NCBI RefSeq assembly: GCF_020055675.1
Contig: NZ_JAIPUS010000005.1
Location: forward strand, 86,104 to 150,103
DNA: 64,000 bases
Direction of reading: 5' to 3'
Origin: Marivita sp.
GTDB lineage: Bacteria > Pseudomonadota > Alphaproteobacteria > Rhodobacterales > Rhodobacteraceae
Under the pieces are notes generated by a model. That model was not told the origin of the DNA. It saw only the letters and a list, made by a program, of their open reading frames with translations, and searched no databases. Every line of letters starts with the position of its first letter. Position 1 is the stretch's first letter. Below, piece after piece: positions 36,678-45,445 of this stretch. A program made the position numbers and the translations under genes.

Positions 36678-36932
36678 ATGTCCACCGATTCGCAGCGCTT
36701 GGCGCACAAGAAGATGGTACTCAGAATGGCAGACCGGCAGGGTCTGGACCTCGAAGAAATGAGTCTTCGGGCCGAGCTGAGCGAAGAACAATTCGAAACC
36801 GCGGTAGACCGGTGTGTCGGCTGCACCCAGCCAACCGCGTGCAAATGCCTTCTGGACAGCAGTGGACCCCGGCTGGCGCTGCCGGACTTCTGCCGCAACG
36901 GCGACATGTTCGCCGACTTGCAGGCAAAATGA
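36678..36932 (+). CDS. DUF6455 family protein (first of three)
   Basis: An 84-residue cytoplasmic protein from ATG 36678 with GAGGAG upstream. It ends with a Cys cluster, RCVGCTQPTACKCLL and PDFCRNGDMF, matching C-x2-C-x5-C...P-x2-C-x-N of DUF6455. The four conserved cysteines could bind a metal or an iron-sulfur cluster, which is an inference. It is coupled to the second copy by ATGA at 36929. Confidence 0.87.
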   Translation: MSTDSQRLAHKKMVLRMADRQGLDLEEMSLRAELSEEQFETAVDRCVGCTQPTACKCLLDSSGPRLALPDFCRNGDMFADLQAK

Positions 36933-37222
36933 CAGGCCCGACGCCTCCGGTCCCATGGCGCCCCTTGGGCGACACCGGGGTGCATGTCTGGCGTGTGCAG
37001 CGCATGGCCCGGACCAGCGGTGTCGATCCGGTCAAAGCCTTCAACCGGGGCGACATGACCCAACAAGACTGGGTCGACATGGTGCAGCGCTGCCGGTCCT
37101 GCCCATGGGTCGATGGATGCGCCCGTTGGTTGACCCGGCACGCCGACGCGCCCGGCACGCCACCGCCCGAAACATGCCTGAACGCCGAAGGGTTCACACG
37201 ACTATCCGAAAGGCAAGACTGA
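36929..37222 (+). CDS. DUF6455 family protein (second of three)
   Basis: A 97-residue protein starting MTGPTPPVPWRPLGD. The Cys motif reads RCRSCPWVDGCARWL followed by PPPETCLNAEGF. Compared with the first copy it keeps the Trp-Leu after the third Cys. It overlaps the previous gene by four bases and the next by one (TGATG), so all three products should be made in similar amounts. Confidence 0.87.
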   Translation: MTGPTPPVPWRPLGDTGVHVWRVQRMARTSGVDPVKAFNRGDMTQQDWVDMVQRCRSCPWVDGCARWLTRHADAPGTPPPETCLNAEGFTRLSERQD

Positions 37223-37488
37223 TGCCGCACACCGATTTGGGCAACTCGGACCTGCATTTCTGGCTGACCCGGAGCGTGGCCAAGGCGATGGGTCTGAACC
37301 TGTCGGATGCGATGGCCGAGCACCGGCTGAATTCGACGGAATATGCCGATATGGTTACAGCCTGTCGCGCCTGTCCGCAGGTCGAGACCTGCATCGGCTG
37401 GCTTGGCAATCAGACCAGCGTTTCGCCCTGTCCGCCACCCGGATGCTGCAATTCCGGATGTTTGCTGTCGCTGGCGCGGCAGGGCTGA
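37222..37488 (+). CDS. DUF6455 family protein (third of three)
   Basis: An 88-residue protein starting MPHTDLGNSDLHFWL. Its motif is ACRACPQVETCIGWLG followed by PPPGCCNSGCLL, with extra cysteines at the end. It diverges more than copies one and two. The gene ends 96 bases before the convergent stop of the NDUFA9-like gene. Confidence 0.86.
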   Translation: MPHTDLGNSDLHFWLTRSVAKAMGLNLSDAMAEHRLNSTEYADMVTACRACPQVETCIGWLGNQTSVSPCPPPGCCNSGCLLSLARQG

Positions 37489-37584
37489 CACCCACCGGCC
37501 ACAGGCGGATTTTCGTCTGGACCGCGCCCCACAGGATGCAAAGCCGACACCCGATTTTGCGGGACAGGGTCCAGAACCCCGGAC

Positions 37585-38565
37585 CTAGACACGGAGATTC
37601 TTGGCGCTGTCCTTGATATTCGCGTATTGGCCCGACGGGCGGAAGCGCCAAAGGTAATCGGGCAGCACCGCTTCGAGCGCCGTTGGCGTGATCCCCAGAT
37701 CCTCGAAGGTCTTTACCCCGTCAGACACCACGTTGTCGTTGCGCAGGTTCTTGACCTGATCGCGGGTGACCTGTGCCGGGATCAAACCAAAGCTGATCTT
37801 GTTCACCAGATCAAACATCGCCCCCATGATCGTGGCGGCGAAAAACGGGATGTTCACGATCAGGCGCCGGCGGCGGATCACGGTGAGCATGTGCTTCATC
37901 AGGTCACGGAAGGTGTTCACATCCGGGCCGCCCAGCTCGTAGAGGCCCGGTGCCGCCTTGCCCGTTGTCAGCAGAGTGGCCGCCTTGGCGATATCATCAA
38001 CGTAAACCGGCTGGAATTTCGTACCGGCCCCGACAACAGGCAGGATCGGCCCGAAGCGCGACATGTTGGCAAAGCGGTTGAAGAACTCATCCTCTGCCCC
38101 GAACACGACGGAGGGGCGCAGGATCGTGGCGTTGGGCATATGCGCGAGAACCGCCTTTTCGCCTTCCGCCTTGGTGCGTTGATAGATGCTGTCGCCATCC
38201 GCGTCCGCGCCAATGGCCGAGATATGCACCAACGTCGGGACCCCGGTCTCGGCCGCGATCCGGGCGACCCGATCGGCGCCATCGGACTGGACCGCTTCGA
38301 ACGTGTTCTTGCCCGACTCGGCCAGGATACCCACGCAGTTGATCACGGCATCCGCCCCGCGCATCGCGTCGCGCACGCTGATGTCGTTGCGGATATTGCA
38401 GAAGATCGGCTCGACCTGACCGACAACGCCATAGGGTTTGACAAAGATCGCCTCGTGCGGACGCCGGACGGCAACCCTGACGCGCCAGCCCTCTTTCGCC
38501 ATGCGACGGGCGATATACCGCCCGACAAATCCAGAGCCGCCATAAATCGTGACGAGTTTGGTCAT
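37585..38565 (-). CDS. Complex I NDUFA9 subunit family protein (SDR-type NAD(P)-binding)
   Basis: A 326-residue atypical short-chain dehydrogenase. Start set at ATG 38565 (MTKLVTIYGG), because the longer frame runs through a tRNA gene. The dinucleotide loop GGSGFVGRYIARRMAKEG, then CVGILAESGKN and RPSVVFGAEDEFFNRFA, match the NDUFA9-like group. The group includes the mitochondrial complex I accessory subunit; in bacteria its role is not settled. It is not next to nuo genes here. Confidence 0.9.
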   Translation of the reverse strand: MTKLVTIYGGSGFVGRYIARRMAKEGWRVRVAVRRPHEAIFVKPYGVVGQVEPIFCNIRNDISVRDAMRGADAVINCVGILAESGKNTFEAVQSDGADRVARIAAETGVPTLVHISAIGADADGDSIYQRTKAEGEKAVLAHMPNATILRPSVVFGAEDEFFNRFANMSRFGPILPVVGAGTKFQPVYVDDIAKAATLLTTGKAAPGLYELGGPDVNTFRDLMKHMLTVIRRRRLIVNIPFFAATIMGAMFDLVNKISFGLIPAQVTRDQVKNLRNDNVVSDGVKTFEDLGITPTALEAVLPDYLWRFRPSGQYANIKDSAKNLRV

Positions 38566-38671
38566 GTGATTGCTCCCGGTCAGAACCTGACCGATACCTA
38601 TCCCTGTCATGCCGCGCCGGCAAGGTGCAGGATTGCCGCAAAGCCCGTGTCCGGAGCCATGAAAAAGTGCG

Positions 38672-38699
38672 TTGACACCCTGCCGGGACAGGATTAAAC
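38672..38699 (+). promoter_or_regulatory. Promoter of tRNA-Leu
   Basis: A perfect -35 box TTGACA at 38672-38677 is followed after 16 bases by TTAAAC at 38694-38699, about 17 bases before the first tRNA base. Confidence 0.6.
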
Positions 38700-38716
38700 G
38701 CCGCTCCACGACACCT

Positions 38717-38803
<87 letters not shown>

Positions 38804-38862
38804 TACCTTCGGATAACTCATTGGCATCCCTCCGGCTTTTTGACTTGAGCTCGGAGTCGTAG

Positions 38863-39300
38863 ACCCTGTCGGCGACCCTTTCACGCCCGTTCACTTTCAC
38901 CAAATTCGGGGTTTTCAACTTCAGCCGACGTATCGCGAAAGAGCTGAAGCATCACTATTCGTCCCCTCGGATAGGGCAGTCTCTGCGCACCAAATCACCA
39001 AGGGTCGCTGCAGCACGGGCCAGAAAAGCCGCTGACCTGCCGGGTCACCACATGCTCAGGATGGGACAAGCTGTTGGTGGAAGCAGCACCGCGCCCTGAC
39101 CCTCCGTCAACTCTTCATCTGTGCTTTTGTCGGAAGCCGTGGGCATCTACCTGCAACAGAAAGGCAAAAACCGACCTGCCACGTTCCAGCGGGCTGCAGA
39201 GAGAGCCTGTGGGTGCGTCATAGACGCGCGTGGCGACAAACACCTTGAAGCCTGCACACGCGTTGATACCCGCGCGGCAGGGATCATAGCTCGCAGACAA
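38863..39300 (+). pseudogene. Remnant of a tyrosine-type site-specific integrase
   Basis: One reading frame, interrupted by TGA at 39097, encodes two successive parts of a Rhodobacteraceae integrase. The first (38863-39096) is the N-terminal DUF6538-like part: KFGVFNFSRRIAKELKHHY, then SLRTKSPRVAAARARKAAD, joined to LPGHHMLRM by what looks like an internal deletion. The second (39100 to about 39300) is the SAM-like core-binding domain: LSEAVGIYLQQKGKNRPATF, RAAERACGCVIDARGDK. No start codon, no catalytic Arg/Tyr domain; the frame runs into the opposing methyltransferase gene. It lies 60 bases after tRNA-Leu, as expected of an integrated element. Confidence 0.82.
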
Positions 39301-39880
39301 GGTCCACGACGGCTGAGCGACCGGAATGTCCTGAGCCCTCGGAAAGGAAGGTCTCGTAAGCCTCGAGCTTGTGGATCAGCGTGTTGCCGAACCGGTCCCG
39401 CAGCAAGTCTTCGGTGTAAAGATTGTCGGCACATGGTGGCCCACCTGTGCCATGTTCGATTTGGTCTCGGGTGTAACCATGCAGGAAGATCAGGCCACCG
39501 GGCCGTGTCGCGGCCTTCATGCCCTTGAACATCCGGTCCCTGAGATCGGGCGCGGCGAACTGGATGAAGATACCGACCACGACATCGTATTGCTGCTCTG
39601 TCCAGTCGAAGTGACCCGCATCTGCATGGGTGTAATCGACATCGACACCCCTGGCTTGTGCCAGCCTGCGGGCTTTTTCCACAGCCACTTCGGAAGCATC
39701 CCAAGCGGTGACGCGATGGCCCTGCTCGGCCAGCCAAACCGAATTCCGGCCTTCGCCATCGGCAACGCACAATATGCGTGAATTGGCCGGAAACACATGG
39801 GCGTTGGACACCAAGGCCTGCGATGGCTCGGTCCCGTAAAGATAGCTGCTTGTCTTGTACCGCTCATCCCAGCTTGTCAT
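39284..39880 (-). CDS. Class I SAM-dependent methyltransferase (TehB-like)
   Basis: A 198-residue methyltransferase starting MTSWDERYKTSSYLYG. The SAM-binding glycine loop is ILCVADGEGRNSVWLAEQG (motif I) with TAWDASEVAVEKARRLA after it; IFIQFAAPDLRDRMF and GGLIFLHGYT are the later motifs. It resembles thiopurine/tellurite-resistance TehB-type enzymes; an acceptor in sulfur metabolism is a guess from context. Its start overlaps the SulP stop by ATGA. The last residues (VCEL) end at the junction with the integrase remnant and may be slightly truncated. Confidence 0.88.
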   Translation of the reverse strand: MTSWDERYKTSSYLYGTEPSQALVSNAHVFPANSRILCVADGEGRNSVWLAEQGHRVTAWDASEVAVEKARRLAQARGVDVDYTHADAGHFDWTEQQYDVVVGIFIQFAAPDLRDRMFKGMKAATRPGGLIFLHGYTRDQIEHGTGGPPCADNLYTEDLLRDRFGNTLIHKLEAYETFLSEGSGHSGRSAVVDLVCEL

Positions 39881-41613
39881 TCTGATACCTCTTGCGTGAT
39901 GTTGCCTGCCAGGTCTTTCCAGGCATCGTATTGCGACAGGAAGACCCGTCCGTTCAGATCATCCAGGAAATGCGACCGTTGAAGCCGGTCCATGACCGGG
40001 CCCTTGACCTCTGACAGGTGGAGGCCGACGTTCATGTCCTGCAGCCGGTGGTTGATGGCCTCCAGGCTTTCGAGGGCGGAATAATCCACTTCGTTCACCG
40101 CGGAAAAGATCAAGACAACGTCCTTGACCGCGCAGCCATTGGTCACGCGTTTCTGGATCATGTCCTCCAGGAAACGGGCATTCGCGAAATACAGGCTTTC
40201 ATCCACGCGCAGGGACACGAGCGTGGGGGTTGTTTCCACCTTGTGACGGTGGATATTGCGGAAATGCTGGGTGCCCGGAACCAGCCCGACCTCTGCGACA
40301 TGGGGTCTTGATGTCTTGTAGAGATGCAACAGGACCGAGATCGTGACACCGGAGGCGACACCGGCCTCCACGCCCAGCCCGAGCGTCAGCACGATGGTTG
40401 CCGCGACAGCCGTGAAATCGGCGCGGGAATACCCCCAGGTTTTCTGCAGGATCGACAGGTCGACAAGGCTCAGAACCGCGACGATGATGGTGGCCGCCAG
40501 CGTTGCATTGGGCAGGTAGTAGACCAGCGGTGTGAGGGCCACGGCGGCAATGGCCAGACCAATCGCCGTGAACGCCCCGGCCGCCGGGGTTTCGGCCCCG
40601 GCGTCGAAATTCACAACCGAGCGCGCAAATCCGCCCGTGACGGGATACCCGCCTGTGAACGCCGCGCCAATGTTGGCGGCGCCAAGACCGATCAACTCTT
40701 GATCGGGGTCGATGCGCTGGCGTTTTTTCGCGGCCAGCGTCTGTGCGACAGATACGGATTCCACGAAGCCGATGACCGAGATGAGAATCGCCGGCATCAG
40801 AAGCGCGCCGACAAGATCGGGCGAGAAGCCCGGCAGCGTGAGGGGCGGCAGGCTTTGCGGCACATCGCCCACGATCTTGACGCCTTGATCATCGAGGCCG
40901 AAGCCCCACACCGCGACCGTTGTCGCGACGACGGCTGCCACAGGTCCGGCCTTTGTCAGGATGTCGGCCAGCAGGGCAGGTGTGCCGAGCGACCGAAGCG
41001 TTGGTTTGAGGTTCTTGCGGACCCAGAACAGGAATCCGGTCGCCGCAACACCAATCACCAGGGTGATCCAGTTGATCTCTGCCAGGTTGGTAAAGATCGA
41101 CCCCAGCATTTCCGGCAATGTATGGCCATATGCGCTGACCCCCAAAATGTGCTTCAGCTGGCTTGTCGCAATGAGGATGCCGGAGGCGGTAATGAACCCC
41201 GCAATCACCGGGTGGCTGAGAAAGTTGGCGAGGAAGCCGAGGCGAAAGACACCCATCAGCACCAGAAATCCACCGGACAGGAAGGCAAGGGTAAGCGCCG
41301 CCACTGCATAGCCCGCCGTGCCCTGCTCTGCCACTTGCCCGATGGCGGATGCTGTCAGAAGCGAGACAACGGCAACGGGCCCGACAGCCAGCGCCCTGCT
41401 TGTTCCGAAGATCGCATAAAGGACAATCGGGGCGATGGAGGCGTAGATCCCTGCCTCTGGCGGCAAACCGGCCAGCAAGGCATAGGCCAGCGATTGCGGG
41501 ATCAGCATGATCGTCACGATCACCGCCGCGATCATGTCGTTTGAAAAGGCGCTGCGGTTGTAAGTGCGGCCCCAGTCCAGGACCGGAACATAGCGGCGAA
41601 GATTTTCGATCAT
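39877..41613 (-). CDS. SulP family anion transporter with STAS domain
   Basis: A 578-residue membrane protein from ATG 41613 with GGAAG upstream. The transport core has about twelve to fourteen hydrophobic segments, with the SulP opening VPVLDWGRTYN, QSLAYALLAGLPPEAGIYAS and a central GGYPVTGGFARSVVNFDAG. The final 130 residues are a cytoplasmic STAS domain (SAVNEVDYSALESLEAI). SulP proteins carry sulfate, bicarbonate or similar anions; here, downstream of sulfide-oxidation genes, sulfate or sulfite movement is plausible but not shown. Confidence 0.92.
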   Translation of the reverse strand: MIENLRRYVPVLDWGRTYNRSAFSNDMIAAVIVTIMLIPQSLAYALLAGLPPEAGIYASIAPIVLYAIFGTSRALAVGPVAVVSLLTASAIGQVAEQGTAGYAVAALTLAFLSGGFLVLMGVFRLGFLANFLSHPVIAGFITASGILIATSQLKHILGVSAYGHTLPEMLGSIFTNLAEINWITLVIGVAATGFLFWVRKNLKPTLRSLGTPALLADILTKAGPVAAVVATTVAVWGFGLDDQGVKIVGDVPQSLPPLTLPGFSPDLVGALLMPAILISVIGFVESVSVAQTLAAKKRQRIDPDQELIGLGAANIGAAFTGGYPVTGGFARSVVNFDAGAETPAAGAFTAIGLAIAAVALTPLVYYLPNATLAATIIVAVLSLVDLSILQKTWGYSRADFTAVAATIVLTLGLGVEAGVASGVTISVLLHLYKTSRPHVAEVGLVPGTQHFRNIHRHKVETTPTLVSLRVDESLYFANARFLEDMIQKRVTNGCAVKDVVLIFSAVNEVDYSALESLEAINHRLQDMNVGLHLSEVKGPVMDRLQRSHFLDDLNGRVFLSQYDAWKDLAGNITQEVSE

Positions 41614-41625
41614 TTCGTCTTCCAG

Positions 41626-41662
41626 AAAAAGGGGTGGGCGGAGCGAACACGCTCCACCCACC
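41626..41662 (-). terminator. Intrinsic terminator between the SQR fusion gene and sulP
   Basis: On the transcribed strand 13 bases (41662-41650) pair with 41645-41633 through one G-U wobble around a four-base loop, and are followed by CC and five T residues (41630-41626). It lies just before the sulP ribosome site, so it should reduce read-through into sulP and the methyltransferase gene. Confidence 0.75.
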
Positions 41663-41704
41663 GGTCATCGCGCATGAGGGGCGTGCGCAACAAAGGCTTG
41701 TCTG

Positions 41705-43384
41705 TTACTCGGCCGCGACTTTGAGCTTTTCGGGTTTGGCCATCCATTCCTTACCCTTCAGCATCGCCTTCCAGTAGATGGGCGGCAGCACTGTTTCCTT
41801 GAGAAACCAAGCCGCGCGGCTTGGTTTGGTTCCATCCAGCAGAAAAGATGGGAAGCTTGGCTTTAGCGCACCGCCATAGCCGAATTCGGCGAGCACGATC
41901 TTGCCGCGTTCCACCGTCAGGGGGCAGGATCCATAGCCGTCATATTGCGCCACGGCAGACCGCCCGGCCATATCCGCAATTATATTGTCGGCCACGGTGG
42001 GCGCCTGTTTGCGGGCCGCGGCCGCTGTTTTGGCATTGGGCGCATTCATGACATCACCAAGCGACCAGATATTGTCGAACTCCTTGTGGCGCAGGGTGGA
42101 TTGATCCACATCGACCCACCCGGCTGCATCTGCCAGCGGCGACACCCGGATGAAGTCGGGTGCCGTTTGCGGCGGACAGACATGCATCATGTCGAACTCT
42201 ATCGTGACTTCGCTCGGATCGGTATCCGGCTTGGCCACCTTGAATGTCGCGGTCTTCGCCGGACCGTCGACCGCCACGAGATTGTGGAAGAAGTTGAGCG
42301 TCGCGTCGTATTTTTCGACGTAATCCATCAGGGCCGGGACGTAATCCTTGACCCCGAAAAGCACGCCGCCGGCGTTCATGAACTGGATATCGACGTCCTT
42401 CAGCGCACCGTTGCGGAACCACGCATCCCCAGACAGGTACATGGCCTTTTGCGGGGCACCTGCGCATTTGATCGGCATCGGCGGCTGCGTGAACAGCGCA
42501 CGGCCTTCCTTCATCTCCTGCACGAGTTGCCAGGTGTAAGGGGCCAGATCATACCGGTAGTTGGAGGTGACGCCGTTTCGACCCAATGTGTCTTCAAGTC
42601 CTTCGACCTTGTCCCAATCGAGCTTCAGGCCGGGGCACACCACGAGACGGTCGTATTTTACCACCCGGCAGCCATCCAGGATGACGGCGTTGTTTGCGGG
42701 TTCGAAAGCTGCGACAGCGGATTTGACCCAATGTACCCCCTTCGGGATAAGGCTGCCCATGGTTTTTGCCGTGCTTTGCGCATCGAAGATGCCGCCACCC
42801 ACCATTGTCCAGCCGGGTTGGTAATAATGGATTTCGGCCGGGTCGATCACCGCGATCTTCAGCCCGGCCTTGCGCGCCTTGAGGCTGGCGGCCACCGATA
42901 TGCCCCCTGCCCCGGCACCGACGATGACAACCTCGTAATGCGCATCGCCCGTGTCGGTCGGGGTTTTACCACCATTGGCGATGCGACGTGCCACACCGTT
43001 CATATCATAGCCCGCCGCCTTGGTGGCCGCGAGGATTTCCGGCATGGGACGCTTCTTGGATTCGTGGAAAGACCAGAGCGTCGCGGACCGCGTGCCGGTG
43101 CGGCAATACGCCAGCACAGGGCGTTGAATTTCCTTGAGGGCGGCGCCAAATGCGGCGACATCATCGTCTTTGACCATGCCGCTTTGAACCGGCACATAGC
43201 GTGCCTCTAGACCGGCTGCTTTGGCAGCGATCTCGATCTCCTCGAACGAGGGTTGATCAACCCCTTCCCCATCGGGACGATTGCAGATGATGGCGCGAAA
43301 GCCCTCTGCCTTGATCGCGGCCATGTCCGCAGCAGTGATCTGTGGGCTGACCGTGACCTTTTCGTTGATTTTCCTCAGTTGCAT
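41705..43384 (-). CDS. Fusion of phosphatase-like (DUF442) domain and sulfide:quinone oxidoreductase
   Basis: A 559-residue protein. Residues 1-110 are a Blh-type DUF442 domain of the protein tyrosine phosphatase fold, with RAIICNRPDGE and the active-site loop YCRTGTRSATLW (Cys94). Residues 145-559 are an FAD-dependent SQR-like oxidoreductase: EVVIVGAGAGGISVAASL, PGWTMVGGGIF and CPGLKLDWDKVEGL. SQR oxidises sulfide to sulfane sulfur and reduces quinone. The fused front domain may act on the persulfide or transfer sulfur. The gene follows the persulfide dioxygenase gene in the operon. Confidence 0.92.
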   Translation of the reverse strand: MQLRKINEKVTVSPQITAADMAAIKAEGFRAIICNRPDGEGVDQPSFEEIEIAAKAAGLEARYVPVQSGMVKDDDVAAFGAALKEIQRPVLAYCRTGTRSATLWSFHESKKRPMPEILAATKAAGYDMNGVARRIANGGKTPTDTGDAHYEVVIVGAGAGGISVAASLKARKAGLKIAVIDPAEIHYYQPGWTMVGGGIFDAQSTAKTMGSLIPKGVHWVKSAVAAFEPANNAVILDGCRVVKYDRLVVCPGLKLDWDKVEGLEDTLGRNGVTSNYRYDLAPYTWQLVQEMKEGRALFTQPPMPIKCAGAPQKAMYLSGDAWFRNGALKDVDIQFMNAGGVLFGVKDYVPALMDYVEKYDATLNFFHNLVAVDGPAKTATFKVAKPDTDPSEVTIEFDMMHVCPPQTAPDFIRVSPLADAAGWVDVDQSTLRHKEFDNIWSLGDVMNAPNAKTAAAARKQAPTVADNIIADMAGRSAVAQYDGYGSCPLTVERGKIVLAEFGYGGALKPSFPSFLLDGTKPSRAAWFLKETVLPPIYWKAMLKGKEWMAKPEKLKVAAE

Positions 43385-43405
43385 TTGTCCGTCCTCCAGA
43401 TCCGC

Positions 43406-44290
43406 TTACAGCGTGTTTACCGGCACTTTGAGCATCGGATTGCCATCCTGGTCGGTCGGCACTTCGCCGGCGCGCATGTTCACCTGCAACGATGGAATGA
43501 TCAGCTTGGGCATGGCGAGCGTCGCGTCACGCTCGGTCCGGAACGTGATGAAATCTTCTTTGGTTTTGCCGCGTCCAACGTGGATATTGTGTTCCTTTTC
43601 TTCACCAACGGTGGTTTCCCACGCGATGTCGCGGCCGTTCGGACCATAATCGTGGCACATGAAGAGACGTGTCTCGTCGGGCAGGGCCAGAACTTTCATG
43701 ATGCTTTCATACAGGTCTTCTGCGCTGCCACCGGGGAAATCGCACCGGGCAGAGCCACCATCAGGCATGAACAAAGTGTCGCCCACAAAGGCGGCATCCC
43801 CCATGACATGGACCATGCAGGCCGGCGTGTGGCCGGGCGTATACATGGCAAAAGCCTGCATGTTGCCGATTTCATAGGTATCGCCGTCCTCGAACAGCGC
43901 GTCAAATTGGCTGCCGTCGCGCTGGAACTCGGTGCCCTCGTTGAAGACTTTGCCGAAGGTGTTCTGCACGACCATTATCTTGGAGCCGATGCCGATCTTT
44001 CCGCCCAGTTTCTGCTGGATATAGGGCGCTGCGGACAGATGATCGGCGTGCACATGCGTTTCTATGATCCACTCGAGCTTGAGCCCTTGTGCCTCGATCT
44101 GCCGGATGAGTTCATCGGCATGATCATAGGTGATGCGCCCGGCGGCATAGTCGATATCCATCACGCTATCGATGATGGCGCAGGCGTTGGATGACGGGTC
44201 CTTCACGATATAGCTGATCGTGTTCGTGGCCTCGTCGAAGAAGGCCTGAACCTCAGGCTTGATGTCGGTCTTTACGGGGTAATCGGGCAT
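43406..44290 (-). CDS. MBL-fold persulfide dioxygenase (ETHE1/Blh type)
   Basis: A 294-residue metallo-beta-lactamase-fold protein. The iron-binding motif THVHADHLSAAPY (near residue 80) and MYTPGHTPACMVHVMGD, DTLFMPDGGSARCDFPGG and LFMCHDYGPNG follow the pattern of persulfide dioxygenases, which oxidise glutathione persulfide to sulfite. It stands between the YeeE/YedE transporters and the SQR fusion, which supports that role. Cytoplasmic. Confidence 0.92.
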   Translation of the reverse strand: MPDYPVKTDIKPEVQAFFDEATNTISYIVKDPSSNACAIIDSVMDIDYAAGRITYDHADELIRQIEAQGLKLEWIIETHVHADHLSAAPYIQQKLGGKIGIGSKIMVVQNTFGKVFNEGTEFQRDGSQFDALFEDGDTYEIGNMQAFAMYTPGHTPACMVHVMGDAAFVGDTLFMPDGGSARCDFPGGSAEDLYESIMKVLALPDETRLFMCHDYGPNGRDIAWETTVGEEKEHNIHVGRGKTKEDFITFRTERDATLAMPKLIIPSLQVNMRAGEVPTDQDGNPMLKVPVNTL

Positions 44291-44314
44291 GACGTGTCTC
44301 CTCCGGAAACGGTT

Positions 44315-44752
44315 TCAGGTCTGTGCTTGCGCGCGCGGCGCGGCGAGTGACTGGGCGAATTTGGCCAGAAATATCCCGACCACGAGGGCTGCGGTGAAGG
44401 CGAACACCTCCCACCGGCCCGTTCCCAGAGCAGGCAAGGCCCCGCCCGGACAGAAGCCCGAGATGCCCCAACCGATGCCGAAAATGGCCGAACCGCCGAT
44501 AAGCCGGGCGTCGATGGTGCGGGACGTCGGCACATTGAAGCTGTCTTCGAACACCGGCGCCGCGCGCCCGAACACCAGCTTGTAACCGATGAAGGTGGTC
44601 ACCAGCGCGCCGCCCATCACGAAAATCAAGGAGGGATCCCAGATCCCGGCGATATCGAAGAAATTGATGACCTTGGCGGGGTTGGCCATGCCCGAGATGG
44701 AGATGCCGACGCCAAAGATCACGCCGATCAGGTATATTGCGATTAACTTCAT
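44315..44752 (-). CDS. DUF6691 / YeeE-YedE family transporter subunit
   Basis: A 145-residue membrane protein with four hydrophobic segments and the Cys motif GISGFCPGGALPALGTG, characteristic of the shorter half of two-gene YeeE/YedE systems (PmpB-like). Such pairs import thiosulfate or other reduced sulfur compounds. It lies five bases downstream of its partner gene. Confidence 0.9.
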   Translation of the reverse strand: MKLIAIYLIGVIFGVGISISGMANPAKVINFFDIAGIWDPSLIFVMGGALVTTFIGYKLVFGRAAPVFEDSFNVPTSRTIDARLIGGSAIFGIGWGISGFCPGGALPALGTGRWEVFAFTAALVVGIFLAKFAQSLAAPRAQAQT

Positions 44753-44757
44753 GGTCC

Positions 44758-45207
44758 TCAGCCTCCGATCAAATGGCGAACGATGAACACGGTGACAAAC
44801 GTGACGGCCATGAAAGTCACTGTTGCCACGATGGAGCGCGGGCTCAGCCGCGCCATGCCGCAGACGCCGTGCCCTGACGTACAGCCCGAGCCGAACGTGA
44901 CGCCAACACCGACAATCAGACCGCCAATGACAAGCGCGGTGGTCGAAACCGGAACTTCGATTGCAGGCATCTCACCGGAGATCAGCCAGACGACCGCCGG
45001 CCCGGTCACCATTCCAGCCAAGAGCACCGCACGCCATGCGAACTCCTGACCGGACGCGGGTTGAAACGCCCCGGCCAAAACGCCGGTCGCGCCCATGACA
45101 CGTCCGGCGAACAACATCAAAAGAGTGGAGGCGACGCCGATCAGAACGCCGCCCGCGAGTGAAGCCCAAGGGGTAAAAGCTGTCTCGATCATCAGCAGCT
45201 CTGACAT
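44758..45207 (-). CDS. YeeE/YedE thiosulfate transporter family subunit
   Basis: A 149-residue membrane protein, the other half of the pair (PmpA-like). The Cys-rich motif GSGCTSGHGVCGMARLSPRS is complete; in the structurally known YeeE three cysteines relay thiosulfate through the pore. The first 15 bases of the gene overlap the end of the DUF2892 gene, in another frame. Confidence 0.92.
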   Translation of the reverse strand: MSELLMIETAFTPWASLAGGVLIGVASTLLMLFAGRVMGATGVLAGAFQPASGQEFAWRAVLLAGMVTGPAVVWLISGEMPAIEVPVSTTALVIGGLIVGVGVTFGSGCTSGHGVCGMARLSPRSIVATVTFMAVTFVTVFIVRHLIGG

Positions 45208-45401
45208 GTCTTGAGGCCCACAATATTATAAAGAGGGCAATTGCCGACAAAAGCCGTCAGCGTGAACACCGCCGCGACAATCAGCGCCAGGACGAACAGG
45301 ATCCCGGATCCGAGCATTGCGGTGCCTAAGGCGAGAAACAAAAGTGTCGCCGCGATAACGAGCCGCAAACCGCGGTCGATTTTTCCCATGTTGGTTGTCA
45401 T
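45192..45401 (-). CDS. DUF2892 (YgaP-like) membrane protein
   Basis: A 69-residue protein with two transmembrane helices: MGKIDRGLRLVIAATLLFLA at the start and a second helix ending in GNCPLYNIVGLKTCQSC. This matches the membrane part of YgaP-like rhodaneses. The cysteines near the end could pass sulfane sulfur. It is the first gene of the sulfur operon, with GGAG upstream of ATG 45401. Confidence 0.9.
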   Translation of the reverse strand: MTTNMGKIDRGLRLVIAATLLFLALGTAMLGSGILFVLALIVAAVFTLTAFVGNCPLYNIVGLKTCQSC

Positions 45402-45445
45402 GTCTCACTCCATCGAGAATTGATGGCGCGTGTGTTGCATGCCCC

